Positions 1-7,063 of a stretch of 12,211 nucleotides of DNA are shown in pieces. The notes under the pieces were generated by a model that ran no database searches, was not told the DNA's origin, and saw only the letters and a program-made list of their open reading frames with translations. The position numbers and the translations under genes were made by a program. The DNA lies in the NCBI GenBank assembly GCA_027052485.1, contig JALUFA010000093.1, positions 1-12,211 of the forward strand, given 5' to 3'. Source of the stretch: Hydrogenothermaceae bacterium. Lineage in GTDB: Bacteria > Aquificota > Aquificia > Aquificales > Hydrogenothermaceae. Numbering within the stretch: the stretch's first letter is position 1; the number at the start of each line of letters is the position of its first letter.

Positions 1-349
1 GAAGCTTATAGCAAAACCTGGCAGCAAGAGCTACACGTTTTTGTCTGTTTTTATACAGACCTTTTACGATGTTGAGTATGTGATGAGTGTACCTGCTAGG
101 TTCTTCTCACCCCCTCCAAAGGTAACCTCAGCTGTTGTGAAGATGACGCCTAAAAAAAACATTCCCCAAGTGGATAGAAAAAAGTTTAAAAACTTTGTGT
201 CAGGGCTTTTCTCCCAAAAAAGGAAGATGCTTAGAAAAAAAATTGATGAAAATGTGTTGCTAAAGTGTGGTATTGACCCTAAACTTAGGGTAGAAGACCT
301 TAAACTTGAGGATTTTTTATGCTTATTCGAGGCGCAGCAGCAGTCCTAA
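1..349 (+). CDS. rsmA: 16S rRNA dimethyladenosine transferase RsmA/KsgA (3' part)
   Basis: This is the C-terminal part of the S-adenosylmethionine-dependent enzyme that dimethylates two adjacent adenines in the 3' hairpin of 16S rRNA during late 30S maturation. The frame is open from base 2, so the gene starts before the window and about 115 codons are visible. Early in the fragment lies the AKPGSKSYTFLSV stretch, followed by VPARFFSPPPKVTSAVV, matching the family signature around VPxxxFxPxPKVxSAVV; a basic helical C-terminal domain follows (SQKRKMLRKK). The catalytic NLPY motif and SAM-binding fold lie upstream and cannot be checked. Its end overlaps the next gene by 31 bases, which suggests translational coupling. 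The family assignment is secure; only the start is missing. Confidence 0.95.
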   Translation, partial: KLIAKPGSKSYTFLSVFIQTFYDVEYVMSVPARFFSPPPKVTSAVVKMTPKKNIPQVDRKKFKNFVSGLFSQKRKMLRKKIDENVLLKCGIDPKLRVEDLKLEDFLCLFEAQQQS

Positions 350-819
350 CTTTTTTGCTAATGATTTCAGGCTTAAACGCCGCAGAGGTTTACACTAAAG
401 ACCAACTGAGGGAGTTTTTTAAAGAGGAGGAAAGCCAGACCCAGCCTTTTACTTTATTGAAAGACAGTTTTGGTGAGTTTAATCCTGTAGGTGGATTTGC
501 AGATGGTAGGTACAGACTTGAAAACTATTATATAGAAAAAGTAGACAGACACATTTATATACTGCACCTTCTCTTTAGAAAGAAAAAAGGGATTTTCTCC
601 TTCGACCAAAAGGTTGATATTCCATTCTGGTATGATGGACGGATTATCGTATTTAAAACAAGGAAAGGCAAGTTTAAATTCAGGGTACCTTCCCAGGAGG
701 AAGTCATTATAAAAGACAAAAATAAGTACATAATCAGAACAAATGAGCCACAGGATTTGAAGATAGTCCTTCCTGATATCAGGGCAAAGTACTATTTGCA
801 TTTGAGATTTGAGTGGTGA
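319..819 (+). CDS. Hypothetical secreted/periplasmic protein, unknown family
   Basis: I do not recognise this 166-residue protein. Residues 1-21 look like a signal peptide: MLIR, a hydrophobic stretch AAAVLTFLLMISG, then a likely signal-peptidase I site after LNA. No cysteine occurs anywhere, so it is not a lipoprotein. The mature part is rich in Lys, Phe, Tyr and alternating hydrophobic residues, suggesting mostly beta structure (for example HIYILHLLF and KYYLHLRFEW), and it has no further membrane segment. The ATG at 319 lies inside the end of rsmA in another frame. A GAGGA ribosome site at 308-312 sits six bases before it, supporting this start and coupled translation. DUF503 follows after 12 bases. 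The ORF is credible because of the signal peptide, ribosome site and fit in the operon; function is unknown. Confidence 0.78.
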   Translation: MLIRGAAAVLTFLLMISGLNAAEVYTKDQLREFFKEEESQTQPFTLLKDSFGEFNPVGGFADGRYRLENYYIEKVDRHIYILHLLFRKKKGIFSFDQKVDIPFWYDGRIIVFKTRKGKFKFRVPSQEEVIIKDKNKYIIRTNEPQDLKIVLPDIRAKYYLHLRFEW

Positions 820-831
820 TAAATTAAAAGT

Positions 832-1113
832 ATGTTTATAGGAAGTCTTCTTTTAGAGATTTACATACCTGATGCTGGCTCTTTAAAAGAAAAGCGTATG
901 TATATACGTTCTCTAAAAGAGAAGCTTCGTTCAAAGTTTAACGTTTCTGTTGCTGAAGTTGGAAATCAGGATTTATGGCAGTCGGCACAGGTTGCCGTTG
1001 TTCTGGTTTCCCCAGACAGAGGACAGACTGATAAACAACTTGACACCATCATTTCATTTATAGAAAGCCACTTCCCAGAACTTCACATAAACTTTTACAG
1101 GGAGATTTTATGA
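832..1113 (+). CDS. DUF503 / YlxP-like protein
   Basis: This small 93-residue protein matches the DUF503 family, called YlxP in Bacillus, whose gene there sits in the nusA-infB-rbfA region. Diagnostic segments are [29 protein letters not shown] (residues about 16-44, quoted only to show the SLKEKR and FNVSVAEVG cores), then [15 protein letters not shown]. The family forms a small alpha-beta fold and has been linked to ribosome assembly (RbfA-like); the exact reaction is not settled. The upstream ribosome site is weak, so it may depend on translation of the preceding gene 12 bases away. Its TGA stop overlaps the rdgB ATG as ATGA (1110-1113), a typical coupling arrangement. Lying beside rsmA, a 30S maturation enzyme, fits a ribosome-related role, but that is inference. 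Confidence 0.9.
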   Translation: MFIGSLLLEIYIPDAGSLKEKRMYIRSLKEKLRSKFNVSVAEVGNQDLWQSAQVAVVLVSPDRGQTDKQLDTIISFIESHFPELHINFYREIL

Positions 1114-1721
1114 GGATACTTGTTGCGACCACCAACAAAGGGAAACTTAAGGAGTTTAAACAGCTTCTAGAACCTTTTGGTATTGAGGTTTTGTCTTTAG
1201 ATGATATGGAAGAAAAGTTTGAAGTAGAAGAAGATAAACAAACGTTTTTAGAAAATGCCATAAAAAAGGCTAAAGAGTACGCAAAGTTTTACAATCTGCC
1301 TGTAATAGCCGAGGATGCTGGACTTGAGGTTGAGGTTTTAAACGGGTATCCGGGGGTTTACTCTGCACGTTTCTACGATATAGACTTTGGCGGAAAAGAG
1401 GAAGTTTTAGACTCAAAAGATAAGGCAAACATAAAGAAACTTTTACGCTTAATGGAAGGGGTATCAAACCGTAAAGCCCGTTTTGTTAGTAATGTTGTGT
1501 TTTACTCCCCTGATGACTTTGGCTTATGGGCTGAAGGGTACTGTGAAGGTGTAATCACTGAAGAACCTAAAGGAGAAGGTGGATTTGGGTACGACCCTGT
1601 TTTTCAGCCTGAAGGTTATGAGAAAACTATGGCGCAGCTAACCCCAGAAGAGAAAAATAAAATCTCCCACAGGGGGAAGGCAGTAAGAAAGCTTGTTGAG
1701 AAGTTAAAGAAGGTTTTATAA
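1110..1721 (+). CDS. rdgB: XTP/dITP pyrophosphohydrolase (RdgB/HAM1 family)
   Basis: This cytoplasmic house-cleaning enzyme hydrolyses XTP, ITP and dITP to the monophosphate plus pyrophosphate, keeping deaminated purines out of nucleic acids. At 203 residues it has the normal family length. Visible signatures are TTNKGKLKE (7-15) for triphosphate binding, AEDAGL (67-72) carrying the expected metal-binding or catalytic acid Asp69, [11 protein letters not shown] (78-88), the nucleotide-binding GGFGYDPVF (157-165), and SHRGKA (186-191). The usual DDSGL reads EDAGL here, a conservative variant. The start ATG overlaps the previous stop and is preceded by an AGGGAG ribosome site. It is the last gene of the plus-strand cluster, and its TAA stop lies in the TTATAA shared with the convergent dtd gene. 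Confidence 0.97.
   Translation: MRILVATTNKGKLKEFKQLLEPFGIEVLSLDDMEEKFEVEEDKQTFLENAIKKAKEYAKFYNLPVIAEDAGLEVEVLNGYPGVYSARFYDIDFGGKEEVLDSKDKANIKKLLRLMEGVSNRKARFVSNVVFYSPDDFGLWAEGYCEGVITEEPKGEGGFGYDPVFQPEGYEKTMAQLTPEEKNKISHRGKAVRKLVEKLKKVL
1716..1721. other. Shared palindromic stop TTATAA of convergent rdgB and dtd
   Basis: The six bases TTATAA form a perfect palindrome. On the plus strand TAA at 1719-1721 ends rdgB; on the minus strand the complement of 1716-1718 gives TAA ending dtd. The two genes therefore overlap by six bases tail to tail, leaving no room between them for an intrinsic terminator, and I see no GC-rich hairpin with a T run in the flanking coding ends. Confidence 0.9.
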
Positions 1722-2159
1722 CTGCTTTGAGTCCACTATAAAGGTTACAGGACCGTCGTTTAGTATAAAAACTTTCATATCAGCAGCGAATATACCTGTT
1801 TGGGTTGGAACTTCTTTTGACATCTCTTTTACAAAAAACTCATAAAGCTCCTTAGCCCTCTCTGGTCTTTCGGCGTTTTCAAAACTCGGCCTTCTACCCT
1901 TTTTTATATTTCCGGCTAGTGTAAACTGGGATACAACCAGAACCTCCCCTTCTATATCCTTTACAGAGAGGTTCATTTTACCTTTTTCATCTTCAAAAAT
2001 CCTCAGGTTTACGATTTTGTTAACAGCCTTTTTTATATCCTCTTCGGTGTCTCCTTTTTCAATCCCAACCAGAATGTTTAGTCCCTTTCCAATCTCGCCA
2101 ACAGTTTTACCACCCACCTCAACTTTTGAGTTTAATACCCTCTGGATAACTGCTTTCAT
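1716..2159 (-). CDS. dtd: D-aminoacyl-tRNA deacylase
   Basis: Dtd cuts D-amino acids (and, in the family generally, glycine mischarged on tRNA-Ala) from aminoacyl-tRNA, a cytoplasmic translation proofreading step. The protein has 147 residues, the usual length. It starts with the family N-terminus MKAVIQRV and contains [15 protein letters not shown] (77-83) and KKGRRPSF. The C-terminal NDGPVTF (134-140) provides the cross-subunit Gly-Pro pair that excludes L-amino acids. The start overlaps the cimA stop as ATGA at 2156-2159, so it is probably translated by re-initiation behind cimA. Its 3' end overlaps rdgB by six bases. Placing it at the end of a branched-chain amino acid operon looks opportunistic rather than functional. 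Family identity is certain from the two motifs. Confidence 0.97.
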   Translation of the reverse strand: MKAVIQRVLNSKVEVGGKTVGEIGKGLNILVGIEKGDTEEDIKKAVNKIVNLRIFEDEKGKMNLSVKDIEGEVLVVSQFTLAGNIKKGRRPSFENAERPERAKELYEFFVKEMSKEVPTQTGIFAADMKVFILNDGPVTFIVDSKQL

Positions 2160-3748
2160 TCTACAACCGGCTCCACGTTGTCTTTTACAAGTTTGTATAT
2201 GAAGCTATCAACTATGGCCTGCCATGATGCCTCTATTACGTTGTCTGAAACTCCTACAGTTCCCCAGCGTCTCTTATGGTCTGTACTTTCTATAAGAACC
2301 CGTATCTTTGCAGACGTTCCACTACTTTCGTTAACAATTCTAACTTTATAATCTATAAGCTCAACCTCAGCTAAGGACGGGTACTTTGAAATAAGCGCTT
2401 TTTTTAATGCTCTATCCAGCGCGTTAACTGGGCCACTACCTAAGGATGCTGTATGTTCGTACTGGTCGTTCATTCTGATACGCACCGTAGCTTCAGATAT
2501 AGGCGTTTTATCTGTGTACCTTCTGGCTATTAGCACTCTGTAAGCATCAAGGTCAAAGTATTTTGGTAGTTTATCAAGGTACTTTCTTATGAGAAGTTCT
2601 AAGGAGGCTTCTGCTGCTTCAAAGTGGTATCCGTAGTTTTCAAGCTCTTTTATATGTTTTATCAGCTCTTGGATACGTGGGTCTTTTTCGTCTATCTCAA
2701 GCCCAAACTCTTTTGCCTTGTAGATGATGTTTGATTTTCCTGCAAGGTCAGAAACGAGAACCTTTCTCTTGTTTCCTACAAGCTCAGGGTCTATATGCTC
2801 GTAAAGTCTTGAGTTTTTAAGCACAGCAGAAGCGTGGACGCCGCCTTTGTGGGCGAAAGCACTATCCCCAACGTAAGGCATGTTCTTTGGAACGGGAAGG
2901 TTTACAATGTCTGCTACAAAGTTTGAAACCTCTTTTAGCTTTCTAAGATTTTCTTCTGGTACAGTTTTATATCCAAGTTTTAAAGTTAGGTTTGGAATAA
3001 TAGAACACAGGTTTGCATTTCCGCACCTTTCACCAAAACCGTTTATTGTTCCATGTACCTGAACTGCACCGTTTAGCACGGCTACTATAGAGTTCCATAC
3101 CGCTGTATCACTGTCGTTATGGGCGTGGATGCCAAGTTTTTGGCTTATACCCCTTTCTTTTATCTCTCTTATTGTCCTTTCTATCTCGTTTGGCAGTGTT
3201 CCACCGTTTGTGTCGGCAAGCACTAAAAAGTCTGCTCCTGCCTCTTCAGCAGTTTTTAAGACTTTAAAAGCATAGTCAGGGTTAGACTTGTATCCGTCAA
3301 AAAAGTGTTCTCCAATAAAAACAACCTCATCTACGTACTTTTTAAGGTAGGAAACTGAGTCAAAAACCATCTCAAGGTTTTTTTCTAATGAGGTTTTTAA
3401 TGCAAGCTCTACGTGCAAGTCCCAAGCTTTTCCAAATATAGTTATAACTGGTGTTTCAGCTTTTATCAGATTTTGAATTAACGGGTCTTCCTCTACGCTC
3501 ATATAAGCCCTTCTCGTTGAGCCAAAGGCAGCTATTTTTGAGTTTTTCAGATTTAGTTTTTTTACTTCTTCAAAGTACTTATCGTCTTTTGGGTTTGAAC
3601 CCGGCCATCCTCCTTCTATATAGTGAACGCCAAAGTCGTCAAGCTTTTCTGTAATCTTGAGTTTATCCTCTACAGAAACGGAAACTCCCTCTGCCTGGGT
3701 TCCGTCTCTTAAGGTTGTGTCGTATATATAAACCTGTTTATCTGACAT
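2156..3748 (-). CDS. cimA: (R)-citramalate synthase, CimA family
   Basis: CimA condenses acetyl-CoA with pyruvate to (R)-citramalate, the entry to the threonine-independent route to 2-oxobutyrate and isoleucine. The 530-residue protein has an N-terminal HMGL-like TIM barrel with DTTLRDGTQ (10-18), [12 protein letters not shown] (44-55), the metal-binding HAHND (208-212) and [12 protein letters not shown] (236-247). A linker [13 protein letters not shown] (301-313) follows, then the C-terminal regulatory domain (about 410-530), which in this superfamily senses the end product, normally isoleucine. The GWPGSNP and HASAVLKNS segments resemble the long Geobacter-type citramalate synthase rather than LeuA or homocitrate synthase. 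A GAGGT ribosome site precedes ATG 3748. The leuA stop lies 12 bases upstream, so the pair is almost surely one transcript. Confidence 0.93.
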   Translation of the reverse strand: MSDKQVYIYDTTLRDGTQAEGVSVSVEDKLKITEKLDDFGVHYIEGGWPGSNPKDDKYFEEVKKLNLKNSKIAAFGSTRRAYMSVEEDPLIQNLIKAETPVITIFGKAWDLHVELALKTSLEKNLEMVFDSVSYLKKYVDEVVFIGEHFFDGYKSNPDYAFKVLKTAEEAGADFLVLADTNGGTLPNEIERTIREIKERGISQKLGIHAHNDSDTAVWNSIVAVLNGAVQVHGTINGFGERCGNANLCSIIPNLTLKLGYKTVPEENLRKLKEVSNFVADIVNLPVPKNMPYVGDSAFAHKGGVHASAVLKNSRLYEHIDPELVGNKRKVLVSDLAGKSNIIYKAKEFGLEIDEKDPRIQELIKHIKELENYGYHFEAAEASLELLIRKYLDKLPKYFDLDAYRVLIARRYTDKTPISEATVRIRMNDQYEHTASLGSGPVNALDRALKKALISKYPSLAEVELIDYKVRIVNESSGTSAKIRVLIESTDHKRRWGTVGVSDNVIEASWQAIVDSFIYKLVKDNVEPVVE

Positions 3749-3760
3749 TGGTAAACCTCA

Positions 3761-5305
3761 TTAGATACTTTCGTTTATTTTCTTTTCTAAAAAGGCTTTT
3801 CTAGCCGTATATCTGTTATAGGCATCTAAGTATGCCTTTAAAGAAGCCTCTATAATGTCGGTTGATATTCCTTTTCCTGAGACTTCATTACCATCAAAGG
3901 AAACGATAACCCTTACTTCTCCCATAGCGTCTTTTCCATGGCTTAGGGAACGGATTGTGTAATCTTTCAGTCTGCTTTTAACATCTAAAGCTTTTTCTAA
4001 AGCCCTTAGTGCGCTGTCGATAGGTCCATCACCGTAAGATGTAGCAATTTTTTCCTCGCCGTTAACATTTACCTTTACTGTAGCCGTTGGTATTGCATTG
4101 TCCCCTGTCATAACCTGATACTGGAGAAGTTTTGCCTCTTCATACGACTTAAACAGCTCATCAAATATAAGCGCCTCTATATCTTCGTCAAATACTTCTT
4201 TCTTTTTGTCAGCCAGTTCTTTAAACTTAGCAAACAGTTTGTCTATCTCCTCATTAGATAGGTTTTTGTAGCCAAGCTCTTCAAGTCTGGTTTTAAATGC
4301 ATGTCTACCACTGTGTTTTCCTAAAACAATCTTAGATGAAGGAACGCCAACATCTTCAGCTCTCATAATCTCATAGGTTTCTCTTTTTGCTAGTAATCCG
4401 TGCTGGTGGATACCTGCCTCATGGGCGAATGCGTTATCTCCTACAATCGCCTTGTTTGGTTGTACGAAACTACCAGTTAAACGACATAGGAGCCTGCTTG
4501 TCTTATAGATTTCTTTTGTGTTTATGTCTGTGTAAATATCTTTAAAGTAATCTTTTCTAACCTTTATAGCCATTACCACTTCTTCTAAAGCTGCGTTTCC
4601 TGCCCTTTCTCCAATACCATTTATTGTGGCATGAACCTGACCTGCACCGTTTTTAACTGCCGATAGAGAGTTTGCAACAGCTAGGCCTAGGTCGTTATGG
4701 CAGTGTACGCTTATAACTGCCTGGTCGATGTTAGGTACGTTGTTTAGTATGTCCTTTATAAGTTCCCCAAACTCGTCTGGCATTGCATATCCTACAGTGT
4801 CAGGGACGTTTATGGTTTTTGCCCCAGCAGCTATCACAGCCTCAAAAACCCTAAACAGAAACTCCCTTTCAGACCTTACGGCATCCTCTGCTGAAAACTC
4901 CACATCGTCGGTGAAGTTTCTTGCAAACTTTACAGCATCAACTGCCCTTTCCAAAACTTCATCTGGCGACATTTTTAGTTTAAACTCCATGTGGATGGGA
5001 GAGGTTGCTATGAATGTATGAATTCTCTTTCTCTCTGCTGGTGCAAGTGCCTCTCCTGCCTTTTCTATATCTGAGTGTAAAGCCCTAGCAAGGGAGCAGA
5101 CGGTAGAGTCTTTTACCTCTGATGCAACAGCTTTTACCGCTTCAAAGTCTCCTTTAGATGCCGCTGCAAAACCAGCCTCTATAACATCTACTCCAAGCTT
5201 TTCTAGTTGTTTTGCCATTGTCACCTTTTCTTCCATTGTCATAGAAAAGCCTGGAGCTTGCTCTCCATCTCTCAATGTTGTATCAAACACTATTAGTTTT
5301 CTCAT
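3761..5305 (-). CDS. leuA: 2-isopropylmalate synthase
   Basis: LeuA condenses acetyl-CoA with 2-oxoisovalerate to 2-isopropylmalate, the first committed step to leucine. The 514-residue length is typical of bacterial LeuA. Motifs run in the expected order: [13 protein letters not shown] (7-19), EAGFAAAS (43-50), [15 protein letters not shown] (96-110), the metal-binding HCHND (201-205) followed by [23 protein letters not shown] (229-243), [13 protein letters not shown] (291-303) and GKHSGRHAF (329-337). The C-terminal half, from about residue 390, is the allosteric dimer domain with [13 protein letters not shown], expected to bind leucine. The ATG at 5305 has an AGAGGG ribosome site six bases upstream. 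The 45-base gap to hpt holds a palindrome that could be an operator. cimA, a paralogue of the same fold, follows 12 bases downstream. Confidence 0.97.
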   Translation of the reverse strand: MRKLIVFDTTLRDGEQAPGFSMTMEEKVTMAKQLEKLGVDVIEAGFAAASKGDFEAVKAVASEVKDSTVCSLARALHSDIEKAGEALAPAERKRIHTFIATSPIHMEFKLKMSPDEVLERAVDAVKFARNFTDDVEFSAEDAVRSEREFLFRVFEAVIAAGAKTINVPDTVGYAMPDEFGELIKDILNNVPNIDQAVISVHCHNDLGLAVANSLSAVKNGAGQVHATINGIGERAGNAALEEVVMAIKVRKDYFKDIYTDINTKEIYKTSRLLCRLTGSFVQPNKAIVGDNAFAHEAGIHQHGLLAKRETYEIMRAEDVGVPSSKIVLGKHSGRHAFKTRLEELGYKNLSNEEIDKLFAKFKELADKKKEVFDEDIEALIFDELFKSYEEAKLLQYQVMTGDNAIPTATVKVNVNGEEKIATSYGDGPIDSALRALEKALDVKSRLKDYTIRSLSHGKDAMGEVRVIVSFDGNEVSGKGISTDIIEASLKAYLDAYNRYTARKAFLEKKINESI

Positions 5306-5311
5306 CTAGAA

Positions 5312-5317
5312 CCCTCT
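5312..5317 (-). promoter_or_regulatory. Ribosome binding site of leuA
   Basis: Reading the minus strand, AGAGGG lies six bases before the leuA ATG. It is a good Shine-Dalgarno match and fixes the start at 5305. It begins three bases from the palindrome, so a protein bound there could also affect translation initiation or transcript start. Confidence 0.75.
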
Positions 5318-5320
5318 TAT

Positions 5321-5335
5321 TAGTAATGATTACTA
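5321..5335. promoter_or_regulatory. 7-1-7 palindrome before leuA, candidate Fur-family operator
   Basis: TAGTAATGATTACTA has two perfectly complementary 7-base arms around one central base. This is the same architecture as operators of the Fur, PerR and Zur regulators, and the inner GTAAT-N-ATTAC matches the core of the Bacillus Zur consensus. It lies in the 45-base gap between hpt and leuA, 16 bases before the leuA ATG. A second palindrome, TACTATTAAAATAGTA (5331-5346, arms of 7 around AA), overlaps its right arm, so only one of the two could fold as a hairpin at a time. I see no convincing -35/-10 pair for leuA here, and AT-rich gaps can give such matches by chance, so an operator role is only a proposal. 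Confidence 0.35.
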
Positions 5336-5350
5336 TTAAAATAGTAGTTT

Positions 5351-5881
5351 TTAGTCTAAAACGCAATATATATCCTTTAAGGTTCTTCCCTCTTCAGCCC
5401 AGTCTAAACCGTATCCAACAACAAACTTATCTGGAATCTCAAAACCTATATAATCAGGAGAGTACTCAACCTTTCTACGCTCTTTTTTATCTAAAAGGAC
5501 ACATGTTTTTAAACTTTTTGGATTTCTATCTTTTAACGTTTCAACGAGTTTTTTCAGGGTATAGCCTGTGTCGATAATATCATCAATGATAAGAACGTTT
5601 TTGCCTGATATGTCTTGGGATAAGTCTTTGATAAAGGTTAGCTCTCCGCTGCTTTCCATTCCATCTTTGTAGGAGGAAACCTGCATAAAATCTACGTAAA
5701 CCCCTTCTCCAAGTTCCCTTACAAGGTCTGCAAAGAACATAAATGAACCTTTTAGGATACCTACAGCTAAGATTTTTTCACCTTGAAAGTCGTTTTTTAT
5801 ATGGTCTGCAAGCTGTTTAACCTTTTGCTGAATATCTGAGTGGGGAATTAAAACCTCTAACTTTTTGCCTCTTATCTGCAA
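5351..5881 (-). CDS. hpt: Hypoxanthine phosphoribosyltransferase
   Basis: Hpt salvages hypoxanthine (and usually guanine) by joining the base to PRPP, giving IMP or GMP in the cytoplasm. The 176-residue length is normal. The PRPP loop NVLIIDDIIDTGYTL (95-109) contains the acidic pair and DTG turn. GILKGSFMFFADL (41-53) is the second conserved segment, and FVVGYGLDWAEEGRTLKDI (153-171) resembles the family C-terminal purine-binding region. The start is TTG at 5881: an in-frame TAA lies seven codons upstream, no ATG or GTG occurs between, and the next methionine would remove the N-terminal 47 residues. A GGAG ribosome site lies about ten bases before the TTG. It heads the minus-strand cluster and diverges from cutA; leuA follows after 45 bases. 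Confidence 0.95.
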   Translation of the reverse strand: MQIRGKKLEVLIPHSDIQQKVKQLADHIKNDFQGEKILAVGILKGSFMFFADLVRELGEGVYVDFMQVSSYKDGMESSGELTFIKDLSQDISGKNVLIIDDIIDTGYTLKKLVETLKDRNPKSLKTCVLLDKKERRKVEYSPDYIGFEIPDKFVVGYGLDWAEEGRTLKDIYCVLD

Positions 5882-5950
5882 ACTCTTAAAGCTCCAAGGT
5901 TATATAGTTGAATATAATATTATATATCGCTAAAAGTGGGAGAGTATAAT
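5882..5950. promoter_or_regulatory. Divergent hpt-cutA promoter region with 14-base palindrome
   Basis: This 69-base gap must hold the starts of both divergent clusters. At 5912-5925 the perfect palindrome ATATAATATTATAT places a TATAAT -10-like box on each strand (plus 5913-5918, minus 5924-5919), so the two promoters would face each other and overlap. For cutA the TATAAT predicts a leader of about 25 bases. No strong TTGACA-like -35 stands at the right distance on either strand, so the exact promoters are unsure. GGGAG at 5938-5942 is the cutA ribosome site. Confidence 0.45.
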
Positions 5951-6268
5951 ATGGATTATATTGTTGTATACATTACAGTCCCGGATTTTGAAACTGGAAA
6001 GAAAATTGCTAAGACTCTTGTTGAAGAAAAGCTTGCCGCATGTGTAAACATCACATCCCAGATAAACTCTATTTACTTTTGGCAGGGAAATATAGAAGAT
6101 GACACCGAACACCTGCTTATAATCAAGACGAGAAAAGACGTTTTTGAAAAATTAGAAAACCGAGTAAAAGAGCTGCACCCATACACGGTTCCCGAGATTA
6201 TAGCAATGCCTATAGTGTTAGGCTCTAAAGACTATTTAAGCTGGATAGATGAAACGTTAAACAGGTAG
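5951..6268 (+). CDS. cutA: CutA1 divalent-cation tolerance protein
   Basis: CutA1 is a small trimeric protein with a ferredoxin-like fold, named for copper tolerance in E. coli; its true function is unresolved, although metal binding and extreme heat stability are well described in the family. The 105 residues match it closely: ITVPDFETGKKIAKTLVEEKLAACVNI (about 8-34, cores LAACVN), SIYFWQGNIEDDTEHLLIIKT (40-60, cores FWQG and LLIIKT), then LHPYTVPEIIAMPI and DYLSWI. I chose ATG 5951, not the in-frame GTG at 5936, because GGGAG at 5938-5942 lies eight bases before the ATG and the family begins right there. The HAD gene starts six bases after the stop, so it is likely the first gene of a three-gene transcript. 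Confidence 0.95.
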   Translation: MDYIVVYITVPDFETGKKIAKTLVEEKLAACVNITSQINSIYFWQGNIEDDTEHLLIIKTRKDVFEKLENRVKELHPYTVPEIIAMPIVLGSKDYLSWIDETLNR

Positions 6269-6274
6269 GGTTGA

Positions 6275-7063
6275 ATGATAAAAAATCTCATAATAGACAT
6301 TGATGGTGTTTTAACAAAAGACAAAAATCTAACTCCCTTTGAGGATACACCGGCGTTTATTGAGTTCTTAAGAAAAAACAACGTTAAGTTTAAAATAGCA
6401 ACGAACAACTCACTGTACTCTCCAGACCAGCTTGTAGAAAGGCTCAACCAAAACGGTATAAAGGTAAAAAGAAACGAGGTTATAACTCCTCTAGTTGTCC
6501 TTCCTGAATATCTAATAGAAAAGGATATCTCTAAGGTTTTTGTAATTGGAAATCAAAATCTGAAAAACTACCTTACAAGTTTAGGTAAAAAAGTTTCAGA
6601 AGATACAAATGTAGATGCTGTTGTAATAGGGCAAGATAAGGACTTTAACTTTAAAAAGATGAAAATAGCCACAACGGCGATAAAAGAAAGCAACGCACAG
6701 ATTTTGGCGTTAAACGCAAATCTAATAACAAAGGACGACGATGGTCTCCTGTTTCCGGGGGTAGGCTCTGTAGCCCAGATGTTTGCGTACGCTACAAAAA
6801 AAGAGTGGATACACTTTGGTAAAAACAGTCCATATTACAATAAGTACCTTTTAGAAGAGTTTCCAAAGAATGAAGAAATCTGGATTATAAGCGATGATAT
6901 ATTTACTGACCTTATTCCGTTTTCAAAGCTTGGCTTAAAAACAATATTTATAACAACCGGTAAGTACAAGCTTGAAGACCTACCACCAGACTTTTCCCCA
7001 GACCTTATAGTCGACTCACTAACTCAGCTTATAGAGAAGCTAAAAGATGATAAAAAAGATTAA
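6275..7063 (+). CDS. HAD superfamily subclass IIA hydrolase (NagD-like phosphatase)
   Basis: This is a cytoplasmic phosphatase-like protein of 262 residues, the right size for the NagD / phosphoglycolate / nitrophenyl phosphatase group. Motif I is DIDGVL (8-13) with expected nucleophile Asp8 and acid Asp10; motif II is TNNS (43-46); the conserved GLLFPGVGSV (157-166) is followed by motif III Lys183 in FGKNSP; motif IV is SDDIFTDL (206-213), which supplies the magnesium-binding acids. The cap lies between motifs II and III. All catalytic residues appear present, so activity is likely, but the substrate cannot be told from sequence. It follows cutA by six bases (TAGGG serves as ribosome site) and overlaps ubiA by 17 bases, so it may be coupled to it; a role in quinone synthesis is speculative. 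Confidence 0.88.
   Translation: MIKNLIIDIDGVLTKDKNLTPFEDTPAFIEFLRKNNVKFKIATNNSLYSPDQLVERLNQNGIKVKRNEVITPLVVLPEYLIEKDISKVFVIGNQNLKNYLTSLGKKVSEDTNVDAVVIGQDKDFNFKKMKIATTAIKESNAQILALNANLITKDDDGLLFPGVGSVAQMFAYATKKEWIHFGKNSPYYNKYLLEEFPKNEEIWIISDDIFTDLIPFSKLGLKTIFITTGKYKLEDLPPDFSPDLIVDSLTQLIEKLKDDKKD

Noticed and set aside
454..801. 115-residue minus-strand open frame over the secreted protein gene
   Set aside because: It lies inside a plus-strand operon, has no ribosome site that I can see, and the plus frame has a signal peptide and coupled start. The plus frame is the better gene.
5331..5346. TACTATTAAAATAGTA as an intrinsic terminator for hpt
   Set aside because: The arms are purely AT-rich with one GC pair each, the loop is too small, and no T run follows on the minus strand.
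5908..5936. TTGAAT (5908-5913) with TAAAAG (5931-5936) as the cutA promoter
   Set aside because: The -10 match is poor and the predicted transcript would start inside the ribosome site, leaving almost no leader.
5936..5950. GTG start at 5936 extending CutA by five residues
   Set aside because: The extension would include the GGGAG ribosome site itself, and CutA proteins begin near the ATG at 5951.
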